A stretch of DNA of 64,000 nucleotides, taken from positions 49,478-113,477 of the forward strand of contig NZ_CBCSIQ010000011.1 of assembly GCF_965139615.1 (NCBI RefSeq). The letters run 5' to 3'. The DNA comes from Kerstersia similis. Its GTDB lineage: Bacteria > Pseudomonadota > Gammaproteobacteria > Burkholderiales > Burkholderiaceae_B. The notes under the pieces were generated by a model, which saw nothing but the letters and a program-made list of their open reading frames with translations, did no database searches and had not been told where the DNA came from. Below, piece after piece: positions 62,601 to 64,000 of this stretch. Made by a program: the position numbers and the translations under genes. Every line of letters begins with the position of its first letter. Within the stretch, counting starts at the first letter, position 1.

Positions 62601-62767
62601 GGGCCGGCACCGGGGTAATAGGTGAATACCTGGATGATGGGGTAGTCCACCTGCGGCAGGGCGGCGACTGGCAGCAGGCGCCAGGCCATCAGGCCGGAGA
62701 GCAGCATGGCGATCATCAGCAGCGTGGTCGCAACGGGCCGCTGGATGAAGGGCGATGACAGGTTCAT
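59639..62767 (-). CDS. muxB: RND efflux transporter, MdtB/MuxB-like
   Basis: First of the two RND pumps, 1042 residues. N-terminus NLSSPFIQRPVATTLLMIAM; proton-relay FVVDDAIVMLENIARHREQG near residue 405; C-terminal 'ILLIGLVKKNGIMMIDFALD'. MdtB and MdtC form a mixed trimer in E. coli; the two pumps here are similar but not identical. It begins 5 bases after the stop of the adaptor gene. Substrates in relatives include bile salts and novobiocin; here unknown. Confidence 0.95.
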   Translation of the reverse strand: MNLSSPFIQRPVATTLLMIAMLLSGLMAWRLLPVAALPQVDYPIIQVFTYYPGAGPDITTSAITAPLERRLGQIPGLQQMSSASGSGASVITLKFSLDLDMSVAEQEVQAALSAAGNLLPRDLPAPPVYRKVNPADTPILTLAITSPTMPLPDLYDLVDTRMAQQLAQINGVGMVSLAGGQRPAIRVQVNPAALASYGLDMAAVRSAIAAANANQPKGRFDGPLRTVMMSANDQMRSPDDYRALILTWQDGAPLRLGDIAEIISGPEDSRLAAWSGELPAVLLNIQRQPGANVIEVVDRIQALLPQLTAGLPASVDVTVLTDRTQNIRAAVRHVLQELMLAIVLVVLVTLLFLRNAAATLIPSLAVPLSLIGTFGVIYLAGFSINTLTLMALTIATGFVVDDAIVMLENIARHREQGASPMQAALKGARQIGFTLVSLTVSLIAVLIPLLFMQGVVGRLFHEFAITLAIAIFISLLVSLTLTPMMCARMLPEPAPHHGHERRDWLSGLIQRYGQALDWVLRHQTATLLFTLGTMVATVALYLWTPKGFFPVQDSGAVLAITEAPQTVSFASMAQRQQELAGALLQDPDVESLSSFIGVDGTNNTLNSGRIQINLKPYAEREGSLQDTLDRLARYADNVEGIQAWFQPIQELTIDDRISRTQYQMTLTSPSLDELEEWAPRLIDRLRELPQLADVSADLQNDGLQAYIDIDRDAAARLGITISAIDAALYDAYAQRQVSTLFTQNNQYRIVLGVLPGFATEPADLGRLYVASATGTPVPLASIARISERRAPVLISHVGQFPATTISFNLAPGASLGAAVAAINQAQQEIGLPASVDARFAGAAEAFSESLANTLWLILAAVVTMYIVLGILYESAIHPITILSTLPSAAVGALLALLLTGGELDLIAIIGIILLIGLVKKNGIMMIDFALDAERNSGLTPTQAIRSAALQRFRPILMTTLAALFGAVPLMFASGAGAELRQPLGVVMVGGLMVSQVLTIFTTPVIYLFFDRLTGSHRRSNANAAPRKPAHLPDDPPDGGRQA

Positions 62768-62772
62768 GAGCC

Positions 62773-63978
62773 TTACCGGCGCGGATCCGGACGCTGTTGC
62801 CCTGCCGGTGCCCCAACCGTGCCGCCGGATTCATCGACAATACGGACGTCGCGGCCTTCGCGCAGGCGATCCAGGCCTTCCAGCACGACATCATCCCCGG
62901 CACTCAGGCCGTCGAGCACGGCAATGCGGCCATCGTCGGAAATACCCAGCTTCACGGGGCGGATATAGGCCTTGTGCGCGTCATCGACCAGATAGACGTA
63001 GGCGCCGCGCGCGCCATACTGCACGGCATCGGTCGGGATGGTCAGGGCGTCGGGCAGGGTCGCCAGGCGCAGGCGTACATTGACGAACTGGTTGGGAAAC
63101 AGCGTTTCGTCGGTGTTGGCGAAATCGGCGCGCAACTTGAGGGTGCCAGTGGCGGTATCTATGCGGTTGTCCAAGGTGCCCAGCGTGCCGCGTGCCAGTA
63201 GCGTCTGGTCATTGCGATCCCAGGCTTCCACGGCCAGCGTCGTGCCGCCGTGCATGGCTTCAAGCAAGGCGGGCAAGCGGTTCTCGGGAATGGAGAACAC
63301 CACGGAAATCGGCTGCATCTGGGTGATGACGGCCATGCCTGTGCTGTCGCTGGCGCGCACCAGATTTCCGGCATCGACCTGACGCAAGCCGATGCGGCCC
63401 GAGATGGGGGCGGTAATGGTGGTATAGGAAAGCTGCAGCCGGGCATTATCGACACGCGCCTGGTCGATGCGTATGGTGCCCTTGTACTGCTGCGCCAGCG
63501 CCTGCTGGCTATCCAGCTCCTGGCGGGCGATGGAGTCCTGTTTGAACAGCGTCTGGTAGCGTTGCAGTTTCAGCTCGGCATTGCGCAACTGGGCCGTGTT
63601 CTGTTGCAGCTGGCCTTCGGCTTCCGACAGCGCGATCCGGTAAGGTGCCGGGTCGATACGTGCGAGGACATCGCCTTGCTTGACGTACTGGCCTTCGCGG
63701 AAGGCGACTTCCACCAGTTCGCCATCGACACGGCTGCGCACGGTGACGGTATTGAGCGGCGTGACGGTACCGATGGCACGTATCCATTCGCTCAGGGCTT
63801 CCTGGCGCACGGGAGCCAACCGTACCGGCGCAGGCAGGTTCCAGCTGGAGAATCCGCTGGGTGGCGGTGCGGGCGGGGCAATGACATAGCGCCAGAGCAC
63901 AGCAGCTGCCGCTGCCAGGATGACAACGAGCAGCAGCAGCCGGAGCAGGCGGTTGCGAGGAGGGCGCGGCGGGCTCAT
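62773..63978 (-). CDS. muxA: RND efflux periplasmic adaptor (MdtA/MuxA-like)
   Basis: Membrane-fusion protein linking the pumps to the outer-membrane channel. 401 residues. An N-terminal anchor (residues 10-27) with Pro-rich start, then barrel-sandwich strands (VTPLNTVTVRSRVDGELVEV), an alpha-hairpin (ALSEAEGQLQQNTAQLRNAE) and the beta-barrel 'ITAPISGRIGLRQVDAGNLV'. First gene of the operon in the direction of transcription; its promoter lies at or beyond the window edge (22 bases remain). Confidence 0.94.
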   Translation of the reverse strand: MSPPRPPRNRLLRLLLLVVILAAAAAVLWRYVIAPPAPPPSGFSSWNLPAPVRLAPVRQEALSEWIRAIGTVTPLNTVTVRSRVDGELVEVAFREGQYVKQGDVLARIDPAPYRIALSEAEGQLQQNTAQLRNAELKLQRYQTLFKQDSIARQELDSQQALAQQYKGTIRIDQARVDNARLQLSYTTITAPISGRIGLRQVDAGNLVRASDSTGMAVITQMQPISVVFSIPENRLPALLEAMHGGTTLAVEAWDRNDQTLLARGTLGTLDNRIDTATGTLKLRADFANTDETLFPNQFVNVRLRLATLPDALTIPTDAVQYGARGAYVYLVDDAHKAYIRPVKLGISDDGRIAVLDGLSAGDDVVLEGLDRLREGRDVRIVDESGGTVGAPAGQQRPDPRR

Positions 63979-64000
63979 GGCAGGGAGGCGGGTCGTGGGC

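Noticed and set aside
59582..62758. Long open frames opposite the RND pump genes
   Set aside because: Antisense shadows; both pump frames are complete and carry family motifs.

Overview
The window is high-GC, gene-dense DNA from a betaproteobacterium. The best fit is Burkholderiales, family Alcaligenaceae (the Bordetella / Achromobacter / Kerstersia neighbourhood). This is inferred from the TctABC/Bug transport proteins, the hemA-prfA-prmC-grxD-ubiX run, the DUF3460-scpA pair, the pilD-coaE-zapD block, and the general look of the proteins. No rRNA, CRISPR array, IS element, prophage or integrase was recognised. The content is mostly chromosomal housekeeping plus transport and catabolism.

Layout. 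0.1-4.5 kb: an enolase-superfamily dehydratase with a complete tripartite tricarboxylate transporter (Bug receptor, TctB, TctA). 4.7-6.8 kb: a 2-isopropylmalate synthase (leuA) preceded by a leucine-codon leader peptide. 6.8-7.6 kb: an AT-rich stretch with no convincing gene. 7.6-11.5 kb: a TetR regulator, an unknown two-helix membrane protein, an isolated rpoN and an MFS carrier. 11.6-12.9 kb: bfd and bfr separated by a 500-base control region. 13-17.4 kb (minus strand): rhlE, a LysE/RhtB exporter, prfC and a small Cys-rich protein. 17.7-21.9 kb: hdeA, thpR, tRNA-Phe, yggL, a TetR/EamA pair and csaA. 22-24.8 kb: a second leuA with its own attenuator-like leader, and a divergent AraC regulator. 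25-31.4 kb: phenylethylamine catabolism (tynA, feaB, feaR) with a divergent outer-membrane protein. 31.6-34.8 kb: gltIJKL glutamate/aspartate ABC transporter. 35.2-39.5 kb: hemA, prfA, prmC, grxD, ubiX. 39.6-43.9 kb: glpK, a DHA2 drug exporter, a DUF3460 protein and scpA. 44.1-50 kb: an orphan LuxR-type regulator and the cytochrome bo3 quinol oxidase operon cyoABCDE. 50.1-54.9 kb: yajR, an NlpE-like lipoprotein, pilD, coaE, zapD. 55-64 kb (minus strand): a MuxABC-OpmB / MdtABC-type efflux operon with two RND pumps.

How parts work together. Amine oxidation by periplasmic TynA yields phenylacetaldehyde, which FeaB oxidises to phenylacetate under FeaR control; the neighbouring outer-membrane protein may admit the substrate. 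Bfd and Bfr handle iron release and storage. CyoE makes the haem o that CyoB needs. PrmC methylates the release factor made just upstream of it.

The most unusual signals are regulatory rather than new protein systems. They are two different leader-peptide control regions in front of the two leuA paralogues, one with mutually exclusive 9-10 bp stems; tandem perfect palindromes in the feaR/outer-membrane-protein gap; tandem palindromes plus Fur-like boxes between bfd and bfr; and a Shine-Dalgarno sequence embedded in the tRNA-Phe terminator stem in front of yggL. I did not find a clearly novel multi-gene system.
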